Assembly (NCBI GenBank): GCA_021802025.1 | Contig: JAKABC010000032.1 | Coordinates: forward strand, 1-12,753 | Direction of reading: 5' to 3' | Length of the DNA stretch: 12,753 nucleotides | Source: Actinomycetes bacterium | GTDB taxonomy: Bacteria > Actinomycetota > Acidimicrobiia > Acidimicrobiales > RAAP-2 | In this document: one piece after another, positions 1 through 6,315 of the stretch | Numbering within the stretch: position 1 is the stretch's first letter | Layout: every line of letters starts with the position of its first letter | Notes under the pieces: model-generated | What the model was told of the DNA's origin: nothing | Databases searched by the model: none | What the model saw: the letters and a program-made list of their open reading frames with translations, nothing else | Position numbers and translations under genes: made by a program

Positions 1-26
1 CGCCGCGCACCGCGTGCGGGACTGAC

Positions 27-443
27 CTACTTCTTGGTCGCCCAGAAGATCTCGGCGATCGCGTCGATCTCGTCGAGCAGGCGGTCGGCCACCGTGACGT
101 CGTTGGTCTTCTTCGCCTCGCCCGCGGTCTTGGTGGCCATCCAGAACAGGTCGTGGAGGTTCGGGAAGGCCTTGAGGTGGTCGACCTTGAAGTAGTCGGT
201 CCACAGGACCCAGAGGTGGTGCTTCACCAGTTCGCAGCGCTCCTCTTTGATGAGGGTCGCGCGCACCTTGAAGTCGGGGTCGCTGGAGGCGTTGGCCTTC
301 TCCATGATCGCCTTGACGGACTGGGCCTCGATGCGGGCCTGGGCCGGGTCGTAGACGCCACAGGGCAGATCACAGTGGGCGTGGACCACGAGCGGGGGGG
401 TCGAGCGGTCGAGCCAGTCGTTGACACGGGAGAGGAGGGTCAT
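27..443 (-). CDS. sodN: Nickel superoxide dismutase precursor
   Basis: Ni-SOD converts superoxide to O2 and H2O2 in the cytoplasm, using a nickel ion held by the N-terminal hook of the mature chain. The hook HCDLPCGVY is intact at residues 23-31, with ligands His23, Cys24 and Cys28 (His1, Cys2 and Cys6 after cleavage). It is followed by the family run YDPAQARIEA. The 138-residue precursor therefore has a 22-residue propeptide and a mature chain of 116 residues, close to the usual 117. The C-terminal IFWATKK matches the family. I chose the ATG at 443 because GAAAGG lies 7 bases upstream and because the propeptide length then fits. The same frame stays open to 536, but those residues (many Arg and Pro) look unlike the family and would run into sodX. 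The maturation protease gene is divergent next door. Family assignment is certain; the start is very likely. Confidence 0.96.
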   Translation of the reverse strand: MTLLSRVNDWLDRSTPPLVVHAHCDLPCGVYDPAQARIEAQSVKAIMEKANASSDPDFKVRATLIKEERCELVKHHLWVLWTDYFKVDHLKAFPNLHDLFWMATKTAGEAKKTNDVTVADRLLDEIDAIAEIFWATKK

Positions 444-450
444 CGGGCTG

Positions 451-456
451 CCTTTC
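451..456 (-). promoter_or_regulatory. Ribosome binding site of sodN
   Basis: On the minus strand GAAAGG lies 7 bases before the ATG at 443. It supports this start over the longer open frame. It is one of the few Shine-Dalgarno-like sequences in the window, since most genes here start by overlap or appear leaderless. Confidence 0.55.
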
Positions 457-475
457 GGTCGGCGCCTTCGGGGCG

Positions 476-486
476 CACTGTCAGTG
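476..486. promoter_or_regulatory. Palindrome in sodN-sodX divergent region
   Basis: CACTG-T-CAGTG is a perfect 5-1-5 inverted repeat. It lies across the predicted sodN transcript start and just upstream of where a sodX -35 would be. That position suits an operator for one or both genes. In Streptomyces the Fur-family nickel sensor Nur controls SOD genes, but I cannot show that this is a Nur site. Confidence 0.35.
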
Positions 487-489
487 TTC

Positions 490-495
490 AGGTTA
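490..495 (-). promoter_or_regulatory. Candidate -10 box of sodN
   Basis: TAACCT on the minus strand fits the actinobacterial TANNNT pattern. It would place the transcript start near 483 and give a leader of about 40 bases that includes the GAAAGG ribosome site. No convincing -35 hexamer is visible. This is inferred from pattern alone. Confidence 0.35.
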
Positions 496-509
496 GCGAC
501 GGGTCGCGA

Positions 510-515
510 TAGCGT
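510..515 (+). promoter_or_regulatory. Candidate -10 box of sodX
   Basis: TAGCGT lies 8 bases before the GTG at 524. The hexamer is identical to the one before rex. With this spacing the transcript would start at or within two bases of the start codon, so sodX is probably leaderless or nearly so. No -35 is apparent. Confidence 0.4.
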
Positions 516-523
516 CGCGGGCC

Positions 524-865
524 GTGGGACGGGCACGGGTTCGGGTGGTCCGGCGCCTCGTCGTCGAGGGCGCGTCGATGGCCCCCACCTACCAGCCCGG
601 GGAGCGGCTCATCGCCCTTCGGCCCTGGCGCCGGGTCCGTGTGGGCGACGTCGTGGTGGTGCGCGACCCCCGCGACCCGAGGCGGTGGCTGCTCAAGCGC
701 TGCGTCGCCCGGCGAGACCGGCGCATCGAGGTACGCGGCGACAACGAGGCCGCCTCCACCGACTCGCGCGACTTCGGGCCGCTCGAGGTGGCGGACGTGG
801 CCTACGTGGTCCCCCGGTCCCGGCCGGCCCCCGTGGTGGTACGCAGCGCTCCTCACGAGGGATAA
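524..865 (+). CDS. sodX: Ni-SOD maturation protease, S26 family
   Basis: This 113-residue protein is a small signal-peptidase-like (S26) serine protease. It shows the nucleophile box VEGASMAPTY (Ser18), the general-base Lys58 in WLLKRCVA, and the GDN (72-74) and DSRDFG (80-85) boxes of the family. It has no N-terminal membrane anchor: residues 1-13 are Arg-rich and lead straight into the Ser box. That fits a cytoplasmic processing enzyme rather than a type I signal peptidase. Its place divergent from sodN identifies it as the protease that removes the SodN propeptide to expose the nickel-binding histidine. The GTG at 524 is used; an in-frame GTG at 545 is an alternative, and both keep all catalytic boxes. 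Substrate assignment rests on family and context. Confidence 0.88.
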   Translation: MGRARVRVVRRLVVEGASMAPTYQPGERLIALRPWRRVRVGDVVVVRDPRDPRRWLLKRCVARRDRRIEVRGDNEAASTDSRDFGPLEVADVAYVVPRSRPAPVVVRSAPHEG

Positions 866-894
866 CCCCTAAATCAGACCGACGGGGTCGCCAT

Positions 895-900
895 TAGGAT
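895..900 (+). promoter_or_regulatory. -10 box of a probable leaderless mshA mRNA
   Basis: TAGGAT, then six bases (GCGCCC), then the GTG of mshA. The transcript start would fall on the G of the start codon. There is no Shine-Dalgarno sequence in the 41-base gap after sodX, which agrees with leaderless translation. No -35 hexamer is recognisable. Confidence 0.6.
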
Positions 901-906
901 GCGCCC

Positions 907-2124
907 GTGACGCGCCTGGCCGTGCTCTCCTACCACACCTCGCCGCTCGCCCAGCCGGGCACCGGCGACGGCGGGGGGATGAACGTCTATGTCCGCGAAC
1001 TCGCGAGCGCCCTGGCCCGCCTGGGTCACGAGGTCGACGTCTACACCCGTCGCGACGCCTCGGGTCAGCGCGACCACGTGGTCGTGGAGCCGGGACTGCG
1101 CGTCCACCACGTCACGGCGGGCCCGGCCGGGCCCCTCGAGCGCGACGCGCTCGCCGCCCACGTGGGCCAGTTCGCCGACGGCGTCGCGGCCGCCCTGCGC
1201 TGCACCGGAGTGCCCGACGCCATCCACGCCAACTACTGGTTGAGCGGCCTCGCGGGGCACCGGCTCAAGCACGAGCTCGGCGTCCCGCTGGTGGCGACCT
1301 TCCACACCCTCGAACGGGTCACCGCGGGCGCCCTGGACGTGGCCTCGACCGAGCGGGCCGAGGCCGAGGCGGCGATGATCGCCTGCGCCGACGCGGTGCT
1401 CGCCAACTGTGAGGTGGAGGCCGACCAGATCGTCGGCCTCTACCACGCCGACCCGGCGCGCGTGCACGTGGTGCCCCTCGGGGTCGAGCACGCGCTCTTC
1501 GCCCCCGGGGACCGGGGCCAGGCCCGACGGGCCCTCGGCCTCGACGACCGGCGGACCTGGCTCCTCTACGCCGGGCGGCTCCAGGAACTCAAGGGGACCG
1601 ACCTGGCACTCGAGACGCTCGTCGAGCTCGTGCGACGGGGCCGCGACGCCGCGCTGGCCATCGTCGGCGGGCCCTCGGGGCCGGGTGGGCGCGTCACCCT
1701 CGAGCGGCTCCACGACCGCGTCGTCGAGGCCGGGGTCATCGACCGGGTGCGCTTCGTGGCCCCCCAGGCCCACCACCTCCTGTCGACCTGGATGCGCGCG
1801 GCCGACGTGACCCTGGTGCCCTCGCGCGCCGAGAGCTTCGGCCTGGTGGCCCTAGAGTCCGCGGCGTGCGGGACCCCGGTGGTCGCGAGCGCGGTGGGCG
1901 GGCTCACGACCCTGATCGACGACGGCGCGACCGGCTACCTGCTCGACGAGCGCGACCCCGGGCGCTGGGCCGACGTCGTGGAGCGCTGCGTCGACCCCGA
2001 GCGCACGACGTCGCTGTCGAACGCGGCGGTGCTGCGCGCGCGCGCCTACACCTGGCGTCGGGCCGCGACGACGCTCGCCGAGCTGGTCGGGGGCCTCGCC
2101 GTCGGGGACCTCGTCTCGTGCTAG
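907..2124 (+). CDS. mshA: D-inositol-3-phosphate glycosyltransferase
   Basis: MshA joins N-acetylglucosamine from UDP-GlcNAc to 1L-myo-inositol 1-phosphate, the first committed step of mycothiol synthesis in the cytoplasm. The 405-residue product has the GT-B fold layout of family GT4. The N-terminal acceptor domain carries GTGDGGGMNVYVREL (18-32), the MshA hallmark, followed by LGHEVDVYTRR. HANYWLSG (108-114) and TFHTLERV (131-138) follow. The C-terminal nucleotide-sugar domain has YAGRLQELKG (221-230) and the E-X7-E motif ESFGLVALE (Glu309, Glu317). Length is only slightly below that of mycobacterial MshA. It starts with GTG behind a TAGGAT box. The YbjN-family gene begins on the base after its TAG stop, a pairing I also recall from mycobacteria (Rv0486-Rv0487). 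The other mycothiol genes (mshB, mshC, mshD) are not in the window. Confidence 0.95.
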   Translation: MTRLAVLSYHTSPLAQPGTGDGGGMNVYVRELASALARLGHEVDVYTRRDASGQRDHVVVEPGLRVHHVTAGPAGPLERDALAAHVGQFADGVAAALRCTGVPDAIHANYWLSGLAGHRLKHELGVPLVATFHTLERVTAGALDVASTERAEAEAAMIACADAVLANCEVEADQIVGLYHADPARVHVVPLGVEHALFAPGDRGQARRALGLDDRRTWLLYAGRLQELKGTDLALETLVELVRRGRDAALAIVGGPSGPGGRVTLERLHDRVVEAGVIDRVRFVAPQAHHLLSTWMRAADVTLVPSRAESFGLVALESAACGTPVVASAVGGLTTLIDDGATGYLLDERDPGRWADVVERCVDPERTTSLSNAAVLRARAYTWRRAATTLAELVGGLAVGDLVSC

Positions 2125-2610
2125 GTGACCCGCGCCCCGCTCGCCGGTGAGGACGCCCCCCAGCGCCTCGACGCGACCATCGCGCGCTGGGCGCGCGAGT
2201 GGCCGGGGACCCTGCTCGGCGTGGAGCACCGCGACGAACCCGACGGCTCCGGTCACTACCACTGGCTGATCCGTCTGCGCGGCGCCGAGCGCGACGTCAT
2301 CACGCTCTGGCTCTCGCTGCGCCAGCGCACGGTCCACCTCGAGTGTGAGCTGGCCCCGGCCCCGGGTGAGCGGCTCGAGGAGGTCTACCGCTTCTGTCTC
2401 GTGCGCAACCGCGCCCTGCGTGAGGTGCACCTCGCCCTCGGGCCCGAAGACGGCCTCTACCTGGTGAGCGAGGTGCCGGCCGGCGAGGTGACGATCGAGC
2501 GCCTCGACGAGCTCGTGGGGGCGACGGTCGCCTCGGTCGAGGAGCTCTACCCGACCGTGATGGCCCTCGGGCACGGCAGCTGGTTCCGGCGCCGCCCCTC
2601 GCGGTCCTAG
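2125..2610 (+). CDS. YbjN domain protein linked to mshA
   Basis: This 161-residue cytoplasmic protein has no signal peptide or membrane segment. Its pattern is that of the YbjN family, which shares a fold with type III secretion chaperones: an N-terminal helix (about 13-25), a beta sheet including HYHWLIRLRG (44-53) and ITLWLSLRQRTVHLECEL (59-76), a helix with EEVYRFCLVRNRALREVHLALG (85-106), and LYLVSEVPA (111-119). The C-terminal helix (123-148) ends in a basic tail. The molecular role of these proteins is unknown; in enterobacteria YbjN has been tied to stress responses. The GTG start directly abuts the mshA TAG stop with no spacer, so it is probably translated by coupling. A persistent link to mshA suggests a mycothiol or redox connection, but that is inference. 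Confidence 0.8.
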   Translation: MTRAPLAGEDAPQRLDATIARWAREWPGTLLGVEHRDEPDGSGHYHWLIRLRGAERDVITLWLSLRQRTVHLECELAPAPGERLEEVYRFCLVRNRALREVHLALGPEDGLYLVSEVPAGEVTIERLDELVGATVASVEELYPTVMALGHGSWFRRRPSRS

Positions 2611-2613
2611 CCT
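2608..2613 (+). promoter_or_regulatory. -10 box of a probable leaderless proC mRNA
   Basis: TAGCCT, then GAGGCC, then the GTG of proC at 2620: the same 6-base spacing as mshA. Its TAG is the stop codon of the YbjN gene, so one trinucleotide both ends translation and starts a -10 element. GAGG 4-7 bases upstream of the GTG could instead act as a very close Shine-Dalgarno, so read-through from mshA remains possible. Confidence 0.55.
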
Positions 2614-2619
2614 GAGGCC

Positions 2620-3426
2620 GTGGCGTATCGACTGATTGTCCTGGGCGCGGGCAAGATGGGCTCAGCCCTAGCGGCCGGCCTGCTCGAGGCGCACTGGTGC
2701 GCGCCCGAGGAGATGGCCCTCGTCGCGCGCAGCCGCGAGACCCGCCAGGCGCTCGCCGAGCGCTTCGGCGGCGTCGCCGTGCTGGCCGGGGTCGAAGAGG
2801 CGCCCGTTGACGCCGACACGGGCGTCGTGCTCGCCGTTAAGCCCGACTACGCCGAGTCCGTGGCGCGCGTCGCGGGCGCGACGGGTGTTGCGCGTCTGCT
2901 CTCTCTCGTCGCCGGACTGTCGAGCGCGCGCCTCGAGGCGGCCCTCGGACGGCCGGTCGCGGTGGTGCGCGCCATGCCCAACACCCCGGTCCTCGTGCGC
3001 CGGGGGGCCAGCGCCATCGCCGGCGGGGCGCACGTGAGCGCGGCCGACCTCGACTGGGCCGAGTCGATCATGGGGGCCGTGGGCACCGTGGTGCGCGTCG
3101 CCGAGCGCCACCTCGACGCGGTGACCGGACTCTCGGGCCCGATGCCCGCCTACCTCTTCCTCGTGGTCGAGGCTCTCATCGAGGCCGGGGTCCACCAGGG
3201 ACTCGAGCGCGCGGTCGCGACCCGGCTGGTCGTCGACTCCTTCGCCGGGGCCGGGGCCCTCCTGCAGGCGACCGGCGAGACGCCCGAGGCGCTCCGGGCC
3301 CAGGTCACCTCGCCCGGGGGCACGACGGCGGCCGGCCTGCGGGTGCTCGAGAGCCGGGCGGTGCGCTCGGCCTTCTTAGAGGCGGTGGCTTCGGCGGCCG
3401 AGCGCAGTCGCCAGATGGGACGCTGA
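2620..3426 (+). CDS. proC: Pyrroline-5-carboxylate reductase
   Basis: ProC reduces 1-pyrroline-5-carboxylate to L-proline with NAD(P)H, the last step of proline synthesis. The 268-residue product has the Rossmann loop GAGKMG (10-14 region), AVKP (72-75), RAMPNTPVLV (117-126) and the C-terminal dimer domain with TSPGGTTAAGL (230-240), whose Thr-Thr pair lies in the substrate pocket. Length is normal for the family. One point is odd: the highly conserved SGSGPAY loop reads SGPMPAY, with Pro174 and Met175 where Ser-Gly is usual, while the surroundings (TGLSG before, PAYLF after) are intact. It starts with GTG 9 bases after the YbjN stop and probably has its own promoter. rex follows after 22 bases. 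Confidence 0.93.
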   Translation: MAYRLIVLGAGKMGSALAAGLLEAHWCAPEEMALVARSRETRQALAERFGGVAVLAGVEEAPVDADTGVVLAVKPDYAESVARVAGATGVARLLSLVAGLSSARLEAALGRPVAVVRAMPNTPVLVRRGASAIAGGAHVSAADLDWAESIMGAVGTVVRVAERHLDAVTGLSGPMPAYLFLVVEALIEAGVHQGLERAVATRLVVDSFAGAGALLQATGETPEALRAQVTSPGGTTAAGLRVLESRAVRSAFLEAVASAAERSRQMGR

Positions 3427-3436
3427 CCCGCTGCAC

Positions 3437-3442
3437 TAGCGT
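3437..3442 (+). promoter_or_regulatory. -10 box of a probable leaderless rex mRNA
   Basis: TAGCGT, then TGGCCC, then the GTG of rex at 3449. Spacing and box match those before mshA, proC and hemB. No Shine-Dalgarno sequence and no -35 are visible in the 22-base proC-rex gap. There is also no inverted repeat of the known Rex operator type, with TGTGA and TCACA half sites. Confidence 0.6.
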
Positions 3443-3448
3443 TGGCCC

Positions 3449-4141
3449 GTGGCGACCCGCGTGCGCTTGAGGCGCCTGTCGGAGCCGACGATCTCGCGAC
3501 TGCCGGTCTACCAGCGCATCGCCGAGGGCTTCGTGCGCCGGGGCGAGACGCGCATCGACTCGCGTCAGATCGGCGAGCTGGCGGGCGTGACCCCCACGAC
3601 GGTGCGCCGGGACCTCTCGGGGCTGGGCTCGTTCGGCACCCGCGGCTCGGGCTACGAGGTGGCCGTACTGATCGAGCGGATCGCCGACGCGCTCGGTCAC
3701 GACCAGAGCTACGACGTGATCGTGGTGGGCGTCGGCAACCTCGGCCGGGCGCTCGTCAACTCGTCGAACTTCCTCATTCGCGGGGCGCGCCTCAGCGCCC
3801 TCTACGACGTCGACCCGGCCGTCGTCGGCCAGGCGGTCGCCGGCCACGTGGTGCAGCCCCTCGACGCGCTGACCGGCCCAGCCACCCTCGGGGTGATCTG
3901 CACCCCGGCCGACTCGGCCCAGGACGTGGCGGACCGACTGGTGGGGGCCGGGGTGCGGGCGATCCTCAACTTCGCCCCCCAGGTGGTCTCGGTCCCGCTC
4001 GGGGTGGCCGTCCACTACGTCGACCTCTCAATCGAGCTGCAGATCCTCATGTACCACGTCCTGCACGGGACCGGGCCGCTCGCGGGGGGCGTCCTGCACT
4101 CGGTGGGCCTCTCCGGTGGCTCGCCGCGGCGCGGCTCGTAG
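3449..4141 (+). CDS. rex: Redox-sensing transcriptional repressor Rex
   Basis: Rex senses the NADH/NAD+ ratio and represses respiratory and fermentative genes when NADH is low. The 230-residue protein has an N-terminal winged helix (about 12-70) with the family opening RLPVYQRIAEGF (18-29), IGELAGVTPTTVRRDLSGLGSFG (41-63; the usual VRKDLS reads VRRDLS) and GSGYEV (66-71). The Rossmann domain follows with VVGVGNLGRAL (92-102), ALYDVDPAVVG (117-127) and ILNFAP (172-177). The C-terminal swapped helix contains VDLSIELQILMYH (191-203). It heads the heme cluster as in Streptomyces, where Rex controls rex-hemACD, nuo and cyd. Both hem and nuo genes are in this window, so they are plausible targets. 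Its TAG stop lies inside the hemA promoter box. Confidence 0.95.
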   Translation: MATRVRLRRLSEPTISRLPVYQRIAEGFVRRGETRIDSRQIGELAGVTPTTVRRDLSGLGSFGTRGSGYEVAVLIERIADALGHDQSYDVIVVGVGNLGRALVNSSNFLIRGARLSALYDVDPAVVGQAVAGHVVQPLDALTGPATLGVICTPADSAQDVADRLVGAGVRAILNFAPQVVSVPLGVAVHYVDLSIELQILMYHVLHGTGPLAGGVLHSVGLSGGSPRRGS

Positions 4142-4144
4142 CAT
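4139..4144 (+). promoter_or_regulatory. -10 box of hemA overlapping the rex stop codon
   Basis: TAGCAT begins with the TAG stop of rex. With the 6-base spacing seen elsewhere, transcription would start at A4151. That leaves a 15-base leader (4151-4165) which holds the Shine-Dalgarno sequence at 4157-4161. hemA would then be the leadered exception among the hem promoters. Confidence 0.5.
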
Positions 4145-4156
4145 GGATCCAGAGCC

Positions 4157-4161
4157 GGAGG
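4157..4161 (+). promoter_or_regulatory. Ribosome binding site of hemA
   Basis: GGAGG lies 4 bases before the GTG at 4166. It is the only strong Shine-Dalgarno sequence at a plausible spacing in the window, and it fixes the hemA start. The spacing is on the short side. Confidence 0.65.
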
Positions 4162-4165
4162 GACC

Positions 4166-5425
4166 GTGGCACTGATCTCAGTGGGAATCGATCACGAGCA
4201 CGCGTCGCTCGAGCTCCTCGAGCGGGTCACCGTGGCCGAGGGGGAGTGGCCCAAGGTGCTGCGGACCCTAGCCTCACACCGCAACGTGCACGAGGCCGTC
4301 TTCGTCTCGACCTGCCTGCGCACCGAGGTCGTCGCCGTGGTCGATCGCTTCCACGACGCCATCGACGAGACGACACAAGTCCTCTCGGAGGCCAGCGGGG
4401 TCGAGGTCGCCGCCTTCACCGATCGGCTGAGCGTGGCCTTCGAGCACGACGTCGTGACCCACCTCTTCGAGGTCGCGGCCGGGCTGCGCTCGGTGGTGCC
4501 CGGCGAGTTCGAGATCCTCGGTCAACTGCGCCGGGCCCTGGAGCTCGCCGTCGAGGAGCAGAGCGCCGGGCCCGTCGTGAGCGAGCTGTTCACCCGGGCG
4601 ATCGCCGCCGGCCGACGGGTCCGGGCCGAGACGGGGATCGCCCGGGGCACCACGAGCTTCGCCCACGCGGCCGCGACCGCCGGCCTCGAGGAGCTCGGCG
4701 GCGACCTCGCCGGTTCTCGCGCGGTGGTGGTCGGTGCCGGTCAAATGGGCGCCGGGGTCGCCCGGGCGCTGCTCGGCGCCCGGCCCGGGCCCGAGCGGCT
4801 CGTCCTGGTCAATCGCACGCCCGAGCGCGCCGAGGCCCTGGCCGCCGACCTCGACGACGGCCGGGTCGAGGTCGAGCGTCTCGAGCGGCTCGACGCCGCG
4901 CTCGAGGGTGCGCGCCTGGTGGTGGTCGCGGTCGAGACCCCGACGCCCCTCGTGGGGCGCACGCACCTCGCCGGTCGACCCGAGGTGGTCGTGGTGGACC
5001 TCGGGCTGCCCCGGGCGGTCGACCCCTCGGTGGACGGACTGGCGGGCGTGGTGCGCATCGACATCTCGCACCTGCGCGAGCGCGTCGACCGGGCCCTCGG
5101 CGACCGGCGCGACGCGATCGACGCCGCGCGGACGATCGTGGCCAGTGAAGCGGCCCGGTTCCTCGACGACCAGCGCGCCCGGGGGGCCGCGGTGATCGTG
5201 CGCGAACTGCGCGAGCACTTCGACGACGTCGTGGCCACCGAGCTCGAGCGGCGCGGCCACGAGCTCGCCGGACTCGACGAGGCCGGACGGGACCTCGTCA
5301 CCTCGGTGGTGCGCTCGGTCGTGGCCAAGATCGCCCATCGACCCACCGTCGCGCTGAAGGAGTCCGCCGGGACCGACCAGGGGACGCGCCTGGGCGAGGC
5401 GGTGCGCGCGCTGTTCGACCTATGA
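4166..5425 (+). CDS. hemA: Glutamyl-tRNA reductase
   Basis: HemA reduces glutamyl-tRNA(Glu) to glutamate-1-semialdehyde with NADPH, the entry step of C5 heme synthesis and usually the controlled one. The 419-residue protein has the N-terminal catalytic domain with nucleophile Cys50 in VSTCLRTE (48-54), the GEFEILGQ segment (113-120), a Rossmann domain with VVGAGQMG (188-195) and LVNRTPERAEALA (214-226), DLGLPRAVDP (278-287), and a C-terminal helical dimerisation domain. Several near-invariant positions differ: the usual STCNR is STCLR, GLDSM is GLRSV (106-110), and the SVSSAAV-like run is SFAHAAA. Cys50 and Glu114 are kept, so I expect an active enzyme. It overlaps hemC by ATGA. Start is GTG with GGAGG upstream. 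Confidence 0.95.
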   Translation: MALISVGIDHEHASLELLERVTVAEGEWPKVLRTLASHRNVHEAVFVSTCLRTEVVAVVDRFHDAIDETTQVLSEASGVEVAAFTDRLSVAFEHDVVTHLFEVAAGLRSVVPGEFEILGQLRRALELAVEEQSAGPVVSELFTRAIAAGRRVRAETGIARGTTSFAHAAATAGLEELGGDLAGSRAVVVGAGQMGAGVARALLGARPGPERLVLVNRTPERAEALAADLDDGRVEVERLERLDAALEGARLVVVAVETPTPLVGRTHLAGRPEVVVVDLGLPRAVDPSVDGLAGVVRIDISHLRERVDRALGDRRDAIDAARTIVASEAARFLDDQRARGAAVIVRELREHFDDVVATELERRGHELAGLDEAGRDLVTSVVRSVVAKIAHRPTVALKESAGTDQGTRLGEAVRALFDL

Positions 5426-6315
5426 GCCTGCGCCTGGCCACGCGGCGCTCGCCGCTGGCCCTGGCCCAGGCCGACGCCGTCGCCCGCCGACTCGGGGCGC
5501 TCGGGGTCACGTGTTCGATCGTGGAGGTGGTGACGAGCGGCGACCGCGACGCCACGAGCGCGCTGGCGGCGATCGGTGGTCAGGGTGTCTTCGCCCTCGA
5601 GGTCCAGCGGGCCCTGCTTGAGGGGCGCGCCGACGTCGCGGTCCACAGCGCGAAGGACCTGCCCAGCGCGTCGCCCGACGGCCTGGTGCTCGCGAGCGTG
5701 CCCGAGCGGCGTGACCCGGCCGACGTCTTGGTCGGACGGACCCTGGCGGGACTCGGTCCGGGCGCGACGGTGGCCACCGGCTCGCCGCGCCGGCGCGCCC
5801 TCTTGCTCGAGCGTCGCCCGGACCTTCGGGTGGTGGGCCTGCGCGGCAACATGGCGACCCGCCTCGCGGCGGCCGGTCGCGACGGCGTCGACGCGGTGGT
5901 GGCGGCCGCGGCCGCTCTTGAGCGCTTGGGGGTCAGCCCCGCGTCGAGCGAACGCCTCGACCCGGGCTGGTTCGTCCCCCAGGTGGGCCAGGGTGCCCTC
6001 GCCCTCGAGGCGCGCGACGAGGATCACGCGACGCGCGAGACCCTGGCGCGGATCGACGACGGCGCGGCCCACCGGGCGCTGCTCGCCGAGCGGTCCTTCC
6101 TCGCCGAACTCGGCGCGGGCTGCGCCGTACCGGTCGGCGCGTACGCGACCTCCGACGGTGACGTCGTGGAGGTCGCCGGGGTCATGCTCGAGGCCGACGG
6201 CGCGCGCAGCGCGCGCGCGAGCCGCCGCGGGAGCGACCCGGTCGCGCTCGGTCGCGACCTCGCGCGCCACCTGCGCGACGACCTCGGCGGCGGGGCGTTC
6301 ACGGCGGTGCGCTAG
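5422..6315 (+). CDS. hemC: Porphobilinogen deaminase (hydroxymethylbilane synthase)
   Basis: HemC polymerises four porphobilinogens into hydroxymethylbilane on a dipyrromethane cofactor. The 297-residue product keeps all landmarks: RLATRRSPLALAQA (4-17), VHSAKDLP with catalytic Asp79 (74-81), ATGSPRRRALL (118-128), LRGNMATRL (140-148), VGQGALALE (188-196) and the cofactor-anchoring Cys234 in GAGCAVPVGA. Length is normal. The ATG overlaps the hemA stop by four bases (ATGA) and no Shine-Dalgarno is present, so translation is probably coupled. Its TAG stop overlaps the hemD GTG by one base. Confidence 0.96.
   Translation: MSLRLATRRSPLALAQADAVARRLGALGVTCSIVEVVTSGDRDATSALAAIGGQGVFALEVQRALLEGRADVAVHSAKDLPSASPDGLVLASVPERRDPADVLVGRTLAGLGPGATVATGSPRRRALLLERRPDLRVVGLRGNMATRLAAAGRDGVDAVVAAAAALERLGVSPASSERLDPGWFVPQVGQGALALEARDEDHATRETLARIDDGAAHRALLAERSFLAELGAGCAVPVGAYATSDGDVVEVAGVMLEADGARSARASRRGSDPVALGRDLARHLRDDLGGGAFTAVR

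Noticed and set aside
6..18. Hairpin CGCAC-CGC-GTGCG just downstream of sodN
   Set aside because: Only a 5-base stem with no T-tract on the sodN strand, and at the window edge. Too weak to call a terminator in DNA this GC-rich.
444..536. N-terminal extension of sodN to a start at 536
   Set aside because: The added 31 residues are Arg/Pro-rich, would overlap the divergent sodX, and would make the propeptide much longer than in the family. The ATG at 443 has a ribosome site.
874..1776. Long minus-strand open frame opposite mshA
   Set aside because: Its translation is low-complexity (Gly, Val, Arg, His-rich) with no family features. It is the expected antisense shadow of a GC-rich gene.
3421..3433. 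Direct repeat CGCTG upstream of rex as a possible operator
   Set aside because: Two 5-base copies partly inside the end of proC are expected by chance in this composition and form no inverted repeat.
3442..5148. 568-codon plus-strand open frame across rex and hemA
   Set aside because: It is Arg/Ala/Gly/Pro-rich and lies in another frame of two clearly identified genes. It is a codon-bias artefact.
4741..6270. 509-codon minus-strand open frame across hemA and hemC
   Set aside because: It has no recognisable motif and Arg/Ser/Thr-rich composition typical of antisense frames in this DNA.
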